Of a stretch of DNA of 64,000 nt, positions 1 to 12,449 are shown piece after piece. Location: positions 62,001 to 126,000 of the forward strand of contig WNYE01000057.1 of NCBI GenBank assembly GCA_021396245.1, written 5' to 3'. The DNA comes from Sporothrix humicola. Lineage: Eukaryota > Ascomycota > Sordariomycetes > Ophiostomatales > Ophiostomataceae. The notes under the pieces are model-generated. The model was not told the origin of the DNA. It saw nothing but the letters and a program-made list of their open reading frames with translations, and ran no database searches. Positions within the stretch are counted from its first letter, which is position 1. Each line of letters starts with the position of its first letter. The translations under genes were made by a program, and so were the position numbers.

Positions 1-811
1 CTGTTGGTGGTTTCCACCAAACATGCTGGCAACGCCGCCCATCATAGCGCCTGCCAGTCCGCCGGAGTTGCTTGTGTGTGCCTGCTGGTTGCCGTGGTAG
101 CTCGAGGGTGCGGGCTTGCTGTTGGACGAGAAGAGGTTGGACGCGAGCTGGCCAACGAGTTTGCCGCCCAGGCCGCTGCCGCTGCTCCCGCCTCCACTGT
201 TGCTATGACTGCCGCTGTTGGATCCGCCCGAGTGAGTAATACCGCCGATAAGCTGGCCGATCAGGGCGCCGCCGCCGCTACCACTGCTGTTACCGTGGCT
301 GCCGCTGTTGCCATGCGACAATTGGCTCTGGAGCATGTTTGCTGCAAAAGACTAGAGGTAAAGTGAAAGACGTTAGTTATCGGCAACTTCCGGTCGACTG
401 CGCGCCGTGGGGAAGACAGAATCTTACACCAATGCCACGGTCTCCGCTGGGACCATCAACGCCCCGCGTGCCGCCCTCCTCGTTCGGCATCACGGGCTCC
501 ATGCGGCCGTCTGCGTGCCGGATTGTCTGCGAACCGTCGGGGTGTGTGATGTATGTCGATCCATTGGCGTCTTTGCCGCTGCCATTCGGAATGCCAAAGG
601 GGTGCTCGTTGTCGGCATGGCTAGGCGTGGGGGTGCCGCCGCCAACAGGCGCCGCGTTGGTTGGCGTGTCCCATTGCGACACGCCGGTCGACAGCTGGAC
701 AAAGTAGTACTTGCGGCTGCTGCTGTCCCATTGAGCAATCCAACCCGCTGGCAATGGCGGAGGAGCAAACGAGGGACCTGCGCCGCCGCCGGGGGACGCC
801 GGACCGCCCAT
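1..811 (-). CDS. WW-domain protein with Gly/Ser-rich tail (3' end beyond window)
   Basis: Two exons: 811-428 and 351-1, joined in phase 0 across a 76-nt intron (donor GTAAGA, branch CTAAC, acceptor CTCTAG). The reading frame is still open at base 1, so the C-terminus lies outside the window. The start ATG at 811 has A at -3 and follows a pyrimidine-rich leader; upstream in-frame residues look like UTR. A single WW domain sits at about residues 15-50, with the two signature tryptophans in PAGWIAQWD and SQWDTP. After it comes a hydrophilic linker, then a Gly/Ser/Asn/His-rich tail with short hydrophobic patches such as GGKLVGQLASNLF. WW domains bind proline-rich partners. The arrangement resembles fungal Wwm1-type proteins, some of which bind metacaspase; that link is family knowledge, not visible here. 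Confidence 0.8.
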
Positions 812-2492
812 TGTTGATAATGGATGGAGGGGAAGAGTTGCGGGAAATGTGGGAGCTGAAGAAGGATTTGCCGACGGGCGAGGCTGCGCGGATTGGCGGT
901 GACGGAGTGGGAATGGGAGAGACGAAGAGAGGAAACCAGAGAAAGGGGAGAGAAGAAAAAAGGAAGGGAAAAGGAGAGGGCACAAGAGAGAAAGAGCGAG
1001 GAAGGAAGCTCCAGCGAATTGGCTTGAGAGCAACGGTCGGGGACAGGCAAAAGACGAGAGGGAAGGAGTGAGTGAGTGGGTGGGACGAGGGAGCTTATAG
1101 CGACAGAGGGGCACGCAAGCAGCGAATTGATGCGGGGGGGATCTTTTTTAGGATAAGAGGAAGGCGCGGTGGCAGGAAGGCGCGCGCCACAACAAAACTG
1201 CCCAACAAAAAGATGGATAGGGAAGGAGACACGAGAGTGACTGAAAGCAGAATACGAAAGACAAGGAAAGAGAGAGCCACCCCCCAAAACAACACAAGAG
1301 CGAAAGAGCTCAGAATGCGAAAACGAAGAAGAAGGGGCCACCAGGACGGGTCAGGAGCGACTGGCGACGATTGGTGAGGGTGGGGAGACGAAGGACAACA
1401 GACAACAGACAACAGAATATAGAAAACAGACGAGAAAGGAAGGGTCGACTGTTTACCACAGTTTATGGAAAGAGGTTAAGGGCTAAGAGAGGTAATATTA
1501 CGCCGTATCTTGGCTTTCAATAGCACAAAGACACAGGGTCTTTTTCACGACGGTATTTCCCTGCATATGATCGAACAAAGCAATTGGGTCTCTTCTTCCC
1601 TCCTTCTTTCTTGACTCTCGAGGGCAGGAGGCCGCCCCCCGCTTCCGGGCCATTTTAAGGCCTGGGCCAGAACCCGAACAAAAAACCCACTAAAAACCAA
1701 AAGACGAAAGAGCCAAAGAGCCAAAGGCCAGAGCCAAAGGGCCAGAAGACCAAAACAGAACCAGTGATCAACTCGCGTGATGATTGGCGGCGCGAAATCA
1801 CTACGAGATATGGCTGAGTGCTGAGGTGTGGTGAGATAGGACGTAGGAACACCCAGGAGGAGAGGAAATGACAAGGAGATCCGCTCCAAGGCAGCACGCA
1901 AAAGCAGCTACAATGCGACATTGTTACGACACCATCGCTGTTTTACGCGACATTATCGATACTCACGTCAATCATAAGGGTAGAAAGAAAGGGAAAGAAA
2001 GGGACCGGCGCCACTGTCAAACAGCTGTCAACAGAATACCTCTAGAGGCCTGCAAGCAAGCTAAGTCTGTTTTGTTAGTGCCGTGAGAAACGCCCCGAAA
2101 TCAGAGCACAGCCTCTGCATCGGCAGGGCATTTTGACGCCCGAAATAACGGGGAAAACAAGAACAAGGAAACAAGAGGCGAACAGGTTGCGCGAATCCCG
2201 GTCGTCCCGTCAGAACGCCACGCCGAGAGATGGGACGAGAGGCAGCCGGGCTGTCAATCTGTCAAGTAATACAAAGAGTCAAGTCTACGCAATCACGGCG
2301 GAAATGGCACGTGGGATCTATATGTGAGTGTTGAGCACGGAAATATCGTCGTGCTTTCATGCTTTGTCGTCAATTCATTGCTTTTAAGATGTGAGAATGG
2401 CCACTGGGCCTGCTTGTTGAAAGACCAAAATATTCATGGAAATCTCATGGAAATATCCATCGCTATGCTCACCCCGTACATACGTCCCTATT
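812..2492. other. Intergenic: WW-gene promoter and GDE1 downstream region
   Basis: No gene is supported. Bases 880-1080 are almost pure purine on the plus strand, which is a CT-rich leader for the minus-strand WW gene. A heptamer GACAACA is repeated three times at 1394-1415, and an imperfect GCCAAAG repeat lies near 1710-1750. Open frames here are low-complexity and lack family resemblance. Confidence 0.6.
1394..1415. repeat. Short tandem repeat, GACAACA x3
   Basis: Three exact head-to-tail copies of the heptamer GACAACA, about 580 bp upstream of the WW-gene start. It looks like a microsatellite; no function is implied. Confidence 0.85.
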
Positions 2493-5400
2493 TTACTCCG
2501 ACTTTGTGCCAGAATTCTCTGTCGCTTCATCGACGACTACCGCAGTTGTTGTTGTTGCCTCTTCCTTTGTCAGGCCCTTGCGGATGGCGAGAACGCTATC
2601 CACAATCACGGCGTCGATGCCTTCTTTAACTTGGCGCTGTTTTTGTTAGTATCTAGTGTGCCTTTGCTCACAATTTTCTTCTTCTTAGAACACATGGGAA
2701 ACTCACCTCGACCATCTCTGGTTTGTTGTTCTCAGCGCCGTAGCTGATGCACACCAGCCCGTTCTGCTTGACCACGCGCACCAGCCGGGGGCTGATGATA
2801 AACGGGTCGGCAAGGCTGACAAGACCCAGCAGCTTCCAGCGCCGCGTAAACCGAATCGCCTCCTGCAGGCTGCTTGCGCGAATGTCGCCGACTGCCTCGC
2901 CGCCTGCATCCGTCAAGAACAGGATCGGGAAGTTGGGCTGCTTGAACGACAGGCACAGACAAATGTCCGGGTTGAACGACGAGAAAATAATGTCGCGACC
3001 ATTGGCCAGGTCGTAAACCTTTTCCAGGACAGTGTCGCAGAAAGTGTTGAGCTCGACCGCCGTGGGCACCATGCCGTGTTCCTCCGTCTCGTGCAGCATC
3101 GGGTACTTCATCTCAATGTTGAAGCCCACCGACGGCGGCAGCTGCTTGAACAGATCCTCGAGCGTCGCAAACGGCGCCTGGATAAAGTTGCCACGCGAGT
3201 TGGCCTTGAATCCCTTGGCCTTGAAGTCGCGCGTGTGCTTCATGCGCTCGTTGAGGTTGTCACGCTTGTCGAGCGAGTCGTCCATCGACATCGACATGGC
3301 CCGGCGGGGGAGTCGGTACCCATTCTTACGGTGCCCGTTGCTGTTGCTGTGAGCATCGAGTACGCTCGTGTCAAAGTGCACTGAGCTTGTAGCACCAGCG
3401 CCAGCCCCACCGCCGACAACCACCGCCGGTGGACCATTGGGAGTTTCAGCAACCACGGCTGCCTTGGTCTGGGTGGCTGGGTGTCCATTAACATCAGCCG
3501 CGCCATCGCCCCCGCTGCTCCCGCCGCTGGCACCCTTACTGCCGCTGTCGCTTCCGCCATTAATATGCAGGAACTGGTCCAGCGTCAGCGTATGCACCGG
3601 CACGTCCAGGCCCGTCTCGCTGACCAAAAAATCGTGGTAGATCACGGGGACATGGTCCTTGGTGAGCTGCACGTCAAATTCGACATAGTTGGCGCCCAAA
3701 TTGGCTGCTGCGATAAACGAGGGCACAGTGTTCTCGCCGAGCTGGAGAGAACGGTTGGACTGGGAGTTCTTGCCGAGGCCGCGGTGGCCAATGACCATGG
3801 GGGTTGACGAAACCTTACGCCAGTACGTCTGCTCTGACGTGACACCCATATTGGGATGCGTGAAGGGAGTGACGACCAAAAAGTTGAAGTTGACAGCGCC
3901 AATAACATCAAAGTCGGCCGACTGGATCAGAACAGACGCGTCCCTCTGCAGACCACACAGTGACGCACCAGCCGTCGGGAGGTACGGCGCGAGCGGTGCG
4001 ACACCACGGCCGATTCTGTTCTTCTCGTTGCCCGAGTATGTCGGGACAATGTCAAACTTTAATCGCACGTCGCTTGCATTCTTCGTCGTGAACACAATCG
4101 GTTCCGTCGAGATGTTCTCCTGCACAGGGAGATCAATCACTGTCGGCTCACCCGTGGCGCCAACAGCCGACACGACAACGGACAATGCAGTATCGAGCTG
4201 GGTCTGGTGAGCTTCAGTGAGGGGCACATCATCCAGCTTGACTGCATCAACAGACTTGCGCATGTCCATCGAGCCTAGGCTGACCAGAACAAGAGACTCG
4301 TCTGTGAGATAGCGATGACCGTAAGTACGGACAGGCTGGGGCTGGGGAGCCGCATCGTTGCTCGACGCGAGTCTCGAGGCACCGTTGGACCGCCGGTCGC
4401 CGAGAGACGAGTGCTTGTCGGGCGATGTGCTCAACGACGGCATCGTTCCAACAGGACCGGGTGTGGGGGTTGGAGTCGGGGTCGGGGTCGGCGATCCGTT
4501 GGATGACTTGCCACTCGAGACACCATCTGTGGCACCTTCAGTCCCTGGCGGGACCTTGGAGTGCTGAAGAAGGAGTCGTGCAATATCCAGATGGCCACGC
4601 AGAGCGGCGTGCTCACGTGCGGTCCAACCTGATGAATCGGCCTTGTCGACATCTGCGCCAGCATCCACGATCAAGCGAGCGACCGACAGATGGCCATCGA
4701 CTGCGGCAATGTGGAGAGCCGTCCAGGCATACGACTTCTCGGCGAGCTCAAGATCGGCCTGTTGGGTAGCACTGCCGTTGAGCAAAATCTTGGCACAGCC
4801 GTCATGGCCGAAACGCGCTGCAATATGCAGTGCCGTCTCGCCCATATCGTCCTGCCAGTTGATATCGACACCCGCGTCGACCAGCATCTGCACGATTCTA
4901 AAGTGGTTGTGCTTTGTAGCAATCGCAAGAACAGCACTGGACTTGACCATTGTTTTCCGGACCTCATCCTTGTTCTCACTCACACCCTGCCAGTCTTCAC
5001 TCTTGAGCAAGGCCTCAGTAGTCAATGGGTGGCCGCCAATGACGCTCAGATGCAGCGGCGTGAAGCCCTCGTTATCCTGCCATTCGGGAGAGTCGATGCC
5101 ATTTGAAACATCGTACTGGCCCCAGGCCTGCATGTGAGAAATGAGGGTCTGGCACAACACGACAAAACCAAACTGCGCGGCGTAGTGTAGTGGCATGCGG
5201 CCAAACGAGTCGCGGGTGCTCAGCGAAAGACGCTGGCTGGGGCTGAGGTTGTCGAGAAGAAATCCGAGAAGCTGGACACGCGGGTCACTGGGTTCGAGCG
5301 GCCGGGCCTCGTTGGTCGAGCTTGCACGCGGGACCGGCATTGGAGACGTCGCGGGCGTCACAAACTGAGTGGCATAGTGGTTGATGTGGGATTTCGGGTT

Positions 5401-6779
5401 CGCAGAACTTGATGTATCTTGCTTCACAGCCTCGGGCGGCGTAGACTTGCTCCGGCCGATATGGATGACCAGGCGGTGGATGCAGTTGCGCTGATTGATA
5501 TCGTCGGGCTCGTCAAGTGACTGAATGTGGTTCAGCAGAAAACGGATGGCACCCTTGGAGCGTACAGAAATAGCACGCTGCAAGAGATTGAGCAGAAGGC
5601 CGTGGGATGATGCGGCCGAGTTCATAGGAGGAGATGTCGACGTAGAAGACGTAGACGAGTCTGACCGCTCCAGAACCGGTGCCTGTGGCTCAGTCGGAGG
5701 AGTCTCAACAAAGTCCAAATGGCTGTCACGGAGACCAGCTTCGAGGCTTTTCACATCGTCCGTCTGGATGGCCTGGTTGAGCTGATCGATAACGGCACTG
5801 GAAAGGTTCAGCATGGCTTTTGTCGAGGCACGGCCAAGTGAGTGAGCAGACCGCTCTGACCGAGCATCGTCATGCTGGTTTGCGTCGCCGAGGGCCAGAA
5901 GCCACTTGTTAACCTTGGCCATGACCCGCGTGATGACTGTGTCGCGAGCGAATGGGCACACATCAACCTTGGTGGCAATGTAGCGGTGCTGCGTGGTGGT
6001 GTTGGGCACCTTCTTGTCGAGCTTCTTGGTGATCTTGACGAAGCCTCGTCGGTTGATCTCACCAAACCACTGGAGGTTACGCAGCTGACTGCGAAGCTCG
6101 AGCAGAGCACCCATCAACTCCTCAACTTCATCTAGATCGAGGTTTGCCGCGACATCGGGTGATGATCCGTAGCGGTCTTGTAGGAGTCGCAGCCGGCGGT
6201 CGATATCGGCGAATTTCTTGTTGTAAAAGGAGTCGACATCCTCGAGGTTCCGGTCCAGGGCGAAGAAGAATTCTGTATTCGCCAAAAAGGGAAAAGAAAG
6301 AAGACAGAAGTTAGGATATGGCCTTGATCGTTGGCCTGAGAAGACGGGGGGAGAGTATGTGCCATTTGTGCCAAGGAAAGCGAGGCGGATGTAACAAGTC
6401 AAGAACCGAAGAAAAGTAGGAGGAAGCAGATATGTGCCAAGACATATATCTGTTTACAGGATGGGGGAATACATGATGGATCGAGCCACATCTTGAGGCC
6501 AATGTCGGAGCCGCGACTGCTGGCTACAGATCGCAACAAAAAGTGTCATGTTATAGAAAAAATGCAAAGGGAGTCCCACCTGCAAGATCCGCAGTTTCTC
6601 CTCTTGCGGCCGTTTCTGAAGCTGTTTTGATGAGCTTCTTGAGGCCCTTGTAGTCGATGTACGAGGACACCCACTCGGGCACCTGGTTTCGTGGGAGGCT
6701 GCACGCGTGTCAGTGTTTGTCATGCCATGGACAGAGCAAGCGATATAAAAGGTTAAACCTACTTTCTCCCGAACTTCAT
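2493..6779 (-). CDS. GDE1: Glycerophosphodiester phosphodiesterase GDE1 (SPX-ankyrin-GDPD)
   Basis: Four exons: 6779-6763, 6698-6580, 6272-2707, 2636-2493, encoding about 1281 residues (yeast Gde1 is of similar size). The first exon is only 17 nt and gives MKFGR plus part of the next codon; exon 2 continues with the SPX consensus (PEWVSSYIDYKGLKKLI). The SPX domain covers about residues 1-190 and senses phosphate or inositol pyrophosphate in this family. Ankyrin repeats lie at about 390-615, followed by a Pro-Thr dipeptide run. The C-terminal GDPD domain (about 870-1270) shows the catalytic signature GHRG with the later EFDV and YHDF motifs that bind metal and phosphate. The enzyme splits glycerophosphocholine to glycerol-3-phosphate and choline in the cytosol. 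A 130-residue Gly/Ala/Ser-rich insert interrupts the GDPD domain. Intron 2 is 307 nt, long for this window. Confidence 0.93.
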
Positions 6780-9257
6780 GGTGTCGAATTTGATATAGGT
6801 GCTGCTTGGTATATGGTATATCGCTGGGCCGTGATCGAACAGGTGCTTGTTTAAGCTGTGGTCAGAACTCTTTTATGACAGCTTATCGAAATGCCGTATC
6901 AGTCTGCGTGATAGATGCGTGATAAAGGTTGGCGAGGGGATATCGAGGATCCTTCGAAGTGACTCTTGTAGCTATCACGAGAAGCCAGTCGTTTGGAGAC
7001 AGATATCTCGCCAAGACCTTCTCTCCATTAAATGAGTAGACGGCAAGACAATAGAAGATAGGAGAAGATGGAGAGGGCAAGAAATAAAAGAAGAAGAGAA
7101 TGATATGTGGGATAAATATGCGGCGATGTCGGGGAACGGAGCTTTGGGAGGAAAGCAGAAGAAAACAGGGGAGAGGGAGCTGCAACACAACGCTTGGGTG
7201 GTGGCAGCTGCTTGAATGCGACACTCTGGTTGGCTGGTTTAGCTGGTAAAATCGAGGGAAGGAGGGACCGAGATGGAGCTCAACCGCGATTTCGATAATA
7301 CCGCTTGTGAGGGGGGGAGGAAAGGTAAAGAAGGAAGGCACGCACAGCGTGGGAAAGCGGCTTGAAAGGTGACGAGGAAGTGAAAGAGTATTCTGGCCAC
7401 GGCACTTTCTGTTTTTGTAACGTGTACCAGTTAATTTTGATGCCGGCGCAAAGGGCGAGGAAGGAGCATCTCGAAAAGCGAGGTGACGGATTGAAAAAAA
7501 AAGGATGACTAGTATGAAATCATAGGTGGAGCTCTCGATGCCAGGGGGGGAAGGAGGGGAGCACAGCGGGCAGTTAGCGGCTGACGGAGGGAACGGAGGC
7601 CGTTTTTAGTTGTGGCAAGCAACAAGCATGCGAAAAATACCGTTGACATGTGCCCTACCAGACCGCGGGACGGACGGTGAACCCTGGAATTAGTTGGCAC
7701 TGTAAATTACAGATTTTTGCCTCGATGCCCTGCAAGCTTTGTAGGCCAATGTGTCGAGGTATCCGTACATGTGAGTATTTTGTGTTGCAAAGAGAGCATT
7801 AGTCAACACAATGTTCCTTCCTCTTTCTTTGAGCACATGGTCTTGCACTTTCCTTTGTTCCCCGGTGTCAGATTTGGCCAGAAACGTCGTTGGCTCTTTC
7901 CAGTTCCACGTCTTCCGTTCTTTCCTTTTCACGACGTTTTTGTTTCTTATTTGTCTCTCACCATTAAATTCTATTTCCCCCCGTCGCCCCTTCCAGAAAC
8001 GAGTAAGTTACTTGTACCACGCGGACCAAGATGCCCCCACCCCCAGCCAGTCAGAGCGCTGCAGTGGCGTCCCGTGGATCGGCCCCCGCTCCTCACTGGC
8101 TCGAACTGAATTTTCATCTGGATTGTACCTTCCCTTCGTTCAACTTGAGAAACGGTGCCGTTCATTTAGGAAGGGACGGTCAAAAACAAAACGAAGGTAA
8201 GAGCATAGATAAGTTAATTCAAAAGGAAGGCACATGAATTTGCCTGGTTTTATTACGATTGCTAGAAGAGATTCTATGTGGCAGTCGAGTACTCGAAATC
8301 TAATCCGTGTAAGTCACTGGTTCGTATTGCTCGCCACGAACAGCGCGCGACATGCACACTCTCAAGAACATAACATGCACATAACGACACCCCCTGCTCG
8401 CTGCAGACTAGCCTACTGCAGACATGTGTCGTGTGCCCAGTTACCTTTTCGGCAAGACCGTATGTGTACGGAGTACAGGGTACAAATGTGAGGTTCGAGG
8501 GTAAGTGCGACGTACTGACAACGCACGTCGTACTTTGCACGCAAATCTTACACCGCTTCCCATCGTGCATCATGGGGGAAGGCGAGATGGACATGCATTG
8601 ACAGAAAGAATGACAAAAAATAACCAAAGGATCAACAAAAAGGAAAGAACGACTGTCAGAAATATCGCACCTTCCCCGTGCCTTCTTTTTGTCTGGAATG
8701 CCCCTTCCCCTTTTCACTCGTGGTACCGGAAATGCATAGAGGTCACTTGACTTTGTTCACGAGCGCAATTTTATTGTTTGTTGCTGGTCTGGCCGAGTTA
8801 ACCTATCCGCCACCAGAGGTCATGCCGGCGTATCCAGCGGCTCGCCGCTCGCTAAAGTAGCATCTGTTGAGCTGGGCTCGTCTTACCCGCTCTGCCGCTG
8901 CCTGCCGGCCCTTTCTTTTTCCAGAAGCTTTTTTCTTGTCATCGTCGGGATTTTCCAGTGGTTATTTTTCCATTGTGTTCCTGGCGCTAGCGTATGCAGG
9001 GTCCTTATTCTTTTGGGTGAGGAAGGCACGCCTTGGCAATGGAGGCAAGAGCAGCCAACGTCAGTCCGAGTTCAATATTCGCATTCACTATTCACATCCA
9101 ATGGCACTCTGTGCATTGCTGTCAGATATACAATTCACCCCACGGCTTATGGGGGCTTTCTATTCATGTTATGTACAAAACTTCTAATATTCTATGGTAT
9201 CATGTAAATATATGCCAATAAAAATATGCGAATATGTGCAAAATTGTCACAACAGCC
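6780..9257. other. Intergenic 2.5 kb: GDE1 promoter side
   Basis: The stretch lies upstream of GDE1 and downstream of the PPR-like gene. I find no open frame with family resemblance, and no tRNA or other RNA gene. Frames up to 150 codons exist (for example 8274-8717 minus) but have biased, non-protein-like composition. A poly-purine/pyrimidine bias marks the 7000-7200 region. Confidence 0.5.
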
Positions 9258-12200
9258 TCAGCTGGAAATGGCGGCACCCATGCGTGGGTTGCCATATGCA
9301 TCTCTGAATGTAGTAGAGGCGGACTCGGACGATTCCCAACCATGAACTGCTTGGCCGTCCAAGTCTTCGCGCCCGTCGGTGATGGACAGCGCGGGCTTTT
9401 TGGCGTTGCTCGTGACCAGGTTCTCGACGAAAGTGGCGCCGTGCTCCATTAGAGCCAGGCGTGCCTCAACCAGCGAGTCGAGAGACATGTCGAGCGCGCC
9501 TCGCCGCAGGTCAAAGGTCTTTTGGAGGCTGTTGCGGCTGTTCTCGCTGATGGGGAACACGCCCTGTAGCAACGTCTCCTTGAGCTGGTTCTCATAGAGA
9601 GCAGTGACGGCCGGCATATCTTCGCTAAGATGGCGCTCAAGAAGAGATATTTGCTGGGCGAGAGAGGGTGAAAGCGAAAAAGGTTGGAGAGAGGGGCGTA
9701 TCTGTGATACAGTTTCGAGCCCTTGTTGGTTATCAGGATCGTTCCCATTGTAGTACTCGTCGTGATCGTAGTCGTGCTCGCCATCTTCGAGATTCTCTGA
9801 TTGAGCGTGGGCACCCGCCCCCGCCATGTTTTCTTTGTACGTCTGGGCGGTCGAAGTGTACGCTGCCATGCGGACGCTAAACGGCACGGAAGTGAATCCC
9901 AAGAAAGACTTGATGATGGACAGGAACGAGTCGTTCTTGATCTGCAAGGCATCAGACTCGTATTTTGCTTCAGCGGCAGCGGCGGCGGCCGATGTTGCCG
10001 CCAGATCAGCAGTGACGGTCTCCATAAACTGCTCCATGATATGAGAGCACGACGAGAGCACGGCCTCACTTGTCTGGTCGACGGCCTTGAGACGGGCCAT
10101 ACGGCGGTACTGCTCTTGCTCGTAAAAGTATCTCTGAGTCAGATTGCCGAGGCCGTCGAGTCTGGACGACCAGGCATCCGAGCGGGCTGCAAAGGGGAAC
10201 ACATCGCCTTGCTCGCTGGCATCAACAATCTTCTGGATGGAGCTGGCAACTTTGGACAGGCGCGACAGGTACTCGTGCGTCTCGGCCACAAACAAGGCGG
10301 CAGCAAGATGATGGGCGCCGCTTCCGTACTGGTTGAACATAGTGCATGCGTAGCTGGCACTGTTGGCCATGTTCTTGGCCGAGTCCGCTTGAAACTGTTC
10401 GTCCTGCAGATGCTCTAATTCCGCTTGGGACTTGGACGCAGCTGCGGCCGCCTCATACTGGCTGATCAGCTTGGCCTGCGGCTTAGTAAGGCGTCTGCCA
10501 TTTGCGCGCAGTTTCAATGCGAACGCGAGGTCGGACAGCGGTGCATCCTCATACAGTTCCTCTTCGGCCAAGTCTTGTTCCCGGGCCCCCTGCATTTCTG
10601 ACTGGCGCATACGTTCCTGCTCCGGCTGGGCATACAGGGCAGGCTCGGGAGCCGTTGCAATAGCCATCAACATGCGCATACGCATGGCCAGCTTTTGAGA
10701 TGCGCGTGTCTCGGTCATTAACGCCATATTCACGAGACTGGAGTTTTTGGCAAAGCTGCGCAACAGAACACGAGCACCTGCAATGTCGACGGCGTCGAGT
10801 ACTGGATCGAGCACAGAGGTGAGACTGGGTGCGTCTATATGGGTGCATTCGTCGAGGTAGGCTGAAAGCACTACGGCGGCGTGGCGTGCCTGATCGAGCG
10901 ACAAAAGGCCCGTGATAATGGCCTCGATTACAGGGCCGTCGACAGCGGCACGCTGCACAACGTATTGGTCGGTCAAACTGACGTCGTTTCTTCGTGCCCA
11001 TTCGTGGTTGTGGCGATAATGGGAAACGTCCGGGATGGCGCGGCGACGAAGCTTGAGACCACGAGGGTCGAGAGCGACAATGCGCCGAAGGACACGGTGG
11101 AAACCGACAAGGTCCTCTTGCGCGCGCGCCTGATGCAACAGACAAACTACGGTTTGCTGCGTCGGCAGCAGGCGCATGTCGTACAAGAGCGACTCAGCGA
11201 CGATCTGGGCGAGCGTGTGCTGCCCGACGCTAATGAATCCCAACATGAGTGTGTTGTAGTTATGGATGCCCGGCGGCGCGGGACTGACGAGAATATTGTA
11301 GCACAGCTTGAACACCCAAAACTGGACCTCTTTGGCGTTCCAAACCTCCGGGTCCACAGGCCTTGAGCGTCCGATGGCCATTTGAAAAGGCGTTGCACGG
11401 GGTCCGTTAATACGAACGTCGGACCAGCTTCGGAAGATTTTACGTGCAGCCTCGTTGGCCTCGAGGCGTGCAGCCGTCGTCGCTTCAGGATCGAGGCTGG
11501 GCATCCGGAAACTTGGGTAGCCGTCAGAGCGCAGCAAGCGCAGGGCATGCCAGGGCGACTCGAGGTGCTCCATGGACCGCTTCTGCGCCACGGGATCGCC
11601 AAAACTGCCGATGCGGTGGCCCTCCTCGACCAGATTGTTGACAAGGCGGTTTGTAGCTTCGGTCATCCTGTCAAATTGCACGGCCGACTGCGGCTCACGC
11701 TGTCCGTCCAAAAGTGTGTGCTGCGTTGCCGTCTCCTCCTCCAGCATAGCCTCTGCCAGCTTCTCGAGCCCTTCATCTGGCGCAGGCCTTGGGTACCACC
11801 ATCTTCGGCGCATGCCAAACTGCGCGTGCAACCATGTCAGATATGACTCGCGCTTTTGTGTTTCGGCTGCATGTCGTCGTAGTTGTGTCGGCGGAACACA
11901 GATGGCCTTGATCGCCTCGATCACAGAGTGCCGTGATGTCGTTGTCGAAGTATTTTCTATTGTAGGCGCCGGCACACTCGAATCCTCGGATGGTGGCCAG
12001 TTGTCGACGGAGGAGGGAGGGAGGCCGACAGTGAGATTGTAGTTGAGAGGTGACGGGTCGTGCAGAATGCGAAGCAGGTCTTGGCGGGCCTCGTCGAGAC
12101 GTATTCCATGATCTCTACGTCTTTGTATTTGGCGGTCAGCATCGGCTGCGGCCACCGAGGCCATGATGGTGGTGTAAAACGCAGCGAATATGCTGCTATT

Positions 12201-12449
12201 GCGATTATTTGTTGATCCGATCTTTCTTCTCGTTCGTCTCGTGGTGCGGCTTCCTGTAGTGTGTGTGCCGGCTTGTGTTGTAGCCATAACCAGACCCGTA
12301 GCAGCGGCTCTCCGGCTTATTGCATCCGCGTGGAAGCTCCGAGCGCAGCCTGCTTGCGCGCGCCGCTCGATGTTTTGTCGAAGCCATTCTCGCCTGCAGC
12401 TTCGGCAGATGTTTTGGCTCTGCGGAGCCGACGACCAGAAATTCGACAT
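9258..12449 (-). CDS. Mitochondrial PPR-like protein
   Basis: One uninterrupted frame of 1063 residues. The ATG at 12449 (MSNFW) is the first methionine; the frame extends upstream only through a TTG. The N-terminus is rich in Arg, Ser and Cys with few acidic residues (CRSCRREWLRQNIERRAQAGCARSF region split over about 50 residues), which fits a mitochondrial targeting sequence. The middle contains at least one pentatricopeptide-like helical pair (YNTLMLGFISVGQHTLAQIV), followed by further helical segments. The C-terminal third is Ala/Glu-rich and probably helical. Fungal PPR proteins usually bind organelle RNA for translation or stability. I cannot name an orthologue, so the function stays open. 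It is divergent from the CXXC zinc-binding gene across 541 bp. Confidence 0.7.
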   Translation of the reverse strand: MSNFWSSAPQSQNICRSCRREWLRQNIERRAQAGCARSFHADAISRRAAATGLVMATTQAGTHTTGSRTTRRTRRKIGSTNNRNSSIFAAFYTTIMASVAAADADRQIQRRRDHGIRLDEARQDLLRILHDPSPLNYNLTVGLPPSSVDNWPPSEDSSVPAPTIENTSTTTSRHSVIEAIKAICVPPTQLRRHAAETQKRESYLTWLHAQFGMRRRWWYPRPAPDEGLEKLAEAMLEEETATQHTLLDGQREPQSAVQFDRMTEATNRLVNNLVEEGHRIGSFGDPVAQKRSMEHLESPWHALRLLRSDGYPSFRMPSLDPEATTAARLEANEAARKIFRSWSDVRINGPRATPFQMAIGRSRPVDPEVWNAKEVQFWVFKLCYNILVSPAPPGIHNYNTLMLGFISVGQHTLAQIVAESLLYDMRLLPTQQTVVCLLHQARAQEDLVGFHRVLRRIVALDPRGLKLRRRAIPDVSHYRHNHEWARRNDVSLTDQYVVQRAAVDGPVIEAIITGLLSLDQARHAAVVLSAYLDECTHIDAPSLTSVLDPVLDAVDIAGARVLLRSFAKNSSLVNMALMTETRASQKLAMRMRMLMAIATAPEPALYAQPEQERMRQSEMQGAREQDLAEEELYEDAPLSDLAFALKLRANGRRLTKPQAKLISQYEAAAAASKSQAELEHLQDEQFQADSAKNMANSASYACTMFNQYGSGAHHLAAALFVAETHEYLSRLSKVASSIQKIVDASEQGDVFPFAARSDAWSSRLDGLGNLTQRYFYEQEQYRRMARLKAVDQTSEAVLSSCSHIMEQFMETVTADLAATSAAAAAAEAKYESDALQIKNDSFLSIIKSFLGFTSVPFSVRMAAYTSTAQTYKENMAGAGAHAQSENLEDGEHDYDHDEYYNGNDPDNQQGLETVSQIRPSLQPFSLSPSLAQQISLLERHLSEDMPAVTALYENQLKETLLQGVFPISENSRNSLQKTFDLRRGALDMSLDSLVEARLALMEHGATFVENLVTSNAKKPALSITDGREDLDGQAVHGWESSESASTTFRDAYGNPRMGAAISS

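Noticed and set aside
490..1341. 283-codon minus-strand frame over the WW gene
   Set aside because: It is in a different frame from the WW domain and consists of Ser/Pro/Leu low-complexity leader sequence.
8274..8717. 147-codon minus-strand frame in the GDE1 promoter region
   Set aside because: No family resemblance, no splice partner, cysteine-rich by chance; not supported as a gene.
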